A stretch of DNA of 64,000 nucleotides from Acanthosepion esculentum (taxonomy: Eukaryota; Mollusca; Cephalopoda; Sepiida; Sepiidae), in NCBI GenBank assembly GCA_964036315.1, contig OZ038507.1, positions 60,632,002-60,696,001 of the forward strand, written 5' to 3'. Position 1 is the first letter of the stretch. The number at the start of each line of letters is the position of its first letter. Both the position numbers and the translations under genes were made by a program. Positions 62,600 through 64,000 of this stretch are shown here, piece by piece. The notes below the pieces were generated by a model. That model saw only the letters and a list, made by a program, of their open reading frames with translations, had not been told where the DNA came from and did not search any database.

Positions 62600-64000
62600 G
62601 CAAACTAAAACGGTTTTTGGCAGCTGTCAAGAAATATAATCTTACACTCAACCATGACAAGAGATTTTATGGGTCGACAACCATCAAACTACTTGGATAT
62701 CTTTTGGATAAAGGTATCATGAAGCCGGACTAAAACCACTGCTAAAACTGGCTATTCGCAACACCATAGCCGCCTTGCGACGAACCATGGGTAATGCTCA
62801 CTTATTATTCTCAATTGATACCCTTCTTTTCTGATTAACAAATTTCCTTTACCTCCTTCTGCCGTTAAAACATTTGAGGGGGTTAAAATGAGATATTGCC
62901 AACACAGCCATCACTTCGGGGAATTCTAACATTCCCCTAGAAATAGAGACCGACGCTTCCGACCACGCCATAGATGCCGCGTTAAGGCAATCGGGGCGCG
63001 CTGTAGCGTTCTTTTCCAGAACATTGTCAAAATCTGAGCGCAGACATTCAGCCGTCGAAAAAGAGGCTTATGTCGTAGTCAAGGTGCTAAAAAAAATGGC
63101 GGCATTTTTTAATTGGTCACTGATTTAAATTAATTACTGATCAAAAATCAAAATGTTTAATCCTAAGACGTCGAGCAAAATAAACCCTCCGAAAAGATAG
63201 CGAAATGGAGGGTAGAGATTTCCTTGTGGATCAATAAACAGTACCAACGATCTACAAAAAGTTCATAACGAACTCTGTCATCCAGGCATCGCGAGGATTT
63301 GCCCTTTTCAGTTGATGGCATGAAACGAATAACGAACAATTGTCAGATTTGCGCTCGAATAAAACCAAGGTTCTAAAAACCCGAACCGGGAACCCTAGTA
63401 AAAGCTACACGGCCATTTGAGAGGCTGAACGTGAATTTTAAGGGCCCTCTTACATCTAAATCCCAAAACAAATGTTGTGGTAGGATCCACCTAATTTGCA
63501 TAGTGGAGTACCGACGATATAAATATGGTTGGTACCGGGAAGACATGAGAGGCGAATCAAGAGATTCAACTAGAGACTCTGCCCGACTGCGACTTAGTCA
63601 ACACATTCTCCAGGAACGGTCTTCCCAGGAATATACAAAAGACTATATGTAAATATTGTGTACACTTTCTTGTTTCAATACATTTTGTTCTAAGTACATT
63701 TTGTGTTGCATTATTATTCCATGCATTAGTCAAGTTTCAACAACAAATATCTAATAACTGTCGTTGAAGAGGAATCGCGATTCACTTTTGCCTTTCACTG
63801 TCCAGATGTAAGTGCAACAACGTTCATACGCTGTCTTTGCTCCCTCTTCTCAATATTCAGGGCGCCAGCTTATATTCATACAGATCGCAAGACCTATTTT
63901 ATGTCCGAGCAACTATCACAGGGAGTCGCCTTAAGTCGGACTACCCCCATTCAATCCTCGAGGCAATGAACAGTGCGAGAGATACAAAAACATAATATGG
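62600..64000 (+). pseudogene. Ty3/Gypsy pol pseudogene, partial (runs off the window)
   Basis: Order: end of RT/connection (KKYNLTLNHDKRFYGSTTIK, LLGYLLDKGIMKPD); RNase H region (IPLEIETDASDHAIDAALRQ, AVAFFSRTLSKSERRHSAVE, KEAY); integrase zinc-binding part (NELCHPGIARI, NCQICARIKP); integrase core (PFERLNVNFKGPLTSKS, solo LTR, then LITVVEEESRFTFAF, AYIHTDRKTYF). Such elements copy RNA to DNA and integrate it. At the first catalytic position of the integrase core an Asn stands where Asp is usual (NVNFKG). Several stops and frameshifts, plus the LTR insertion, make it dead. Confidence 0.88.
63473..63742 (+). mobile_element. Solo LTR of a Ty3/Gypsy-type element, copy 2
   Basis: Begins TGTTGTGGTAGGATCCACCT, TATAAATA at 63518-63525, ends AAGTTTCAACA. 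Flanked by ACAAA at 63468-63472 and 63743-63747. Removing it rejoins the integrase frame. Same LTR as 705-972. The host pol need not be the same family as this LTR. Confidence 0.93.

Overview
The window reads as non-coding, repeat-dominated DNA from an animal genome. I find no intact host gene, exon chain or bacterial-type operon. Long (TA)n and (CA)n tracts, several tRNA-headed SINE families, LINE 3' ends with A-rich or trinucleotide tails, and MITE, hAT and Helitron remnants point to an invertebrate. The LINE and SINE types are the kind I associate with cephalopods, probably an octopus. That last step is inference from memory, not a search result.

Layout. 0-5 kb: two solo-LTR candidates, dinucleotide tracts, a mariner-type MITE sitting in (TA)n, and two perfect hairpins. 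5-17 kb: 5'-truncated jockey-like LINE ends, a pogo-like MITE, a 5S-rRNA-derived piece, a 104-bp perfect inverted repeat, and LINE ends bounded by GAA/AAT tracts with nested SINEs. 18-22 kb: an AAT-rich minisatellite field and a duplicated block of about 500 bp. 23-27 kb: a LINE carrying three SINE insertions and two internal tandem expansions (159 bp and about 140 bp units), followed by a second LINE end. 27.5-29 kb: polypurine and (TA)n tracts. 30-39 kb: SINEs, a decayed gag/ORF1-like frame on the minus strand, LINE ends, and a hAT-like insertion with an 8-bp target duplication. 39.6-41.4 kb: a Helitron-like element and a large palindrome. 42-44 kb: a 40-bp minisatellite. 44-51 kb: SINEs, a U2-snRNA-derived piece, serial LINE 3' ends with AAT tails, and a 72-bp minisatellite made from a LINE 3' end. 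52.5-54.3 kb: three more MITEs. 54.3-61.0 kb: a LINE on the minus strand containing about 40 tandem copies of the 159-bp unit. 61-64 kb: LTR remnants and a broken Ty3/Gypsy pol with a solo LTR inserted in its integrase.

The most striking signal is that one LINE family repeatedly turns pieces of its own C-terminal coding region into tandem arrays. The same 159-bp junction occurs at the same site of two separate LINE insertions on opposite strands (24.6 kb and 54.6-60.9 kb). Two other segments of the same 3' end form arrays at 25.3-26.2 kb and 48.4-49.5 kb. Frame is kept across the 159-bp arrays because 159 is a multiple of three, so the long open frames there are most simply a property of the repeat and not a gene.
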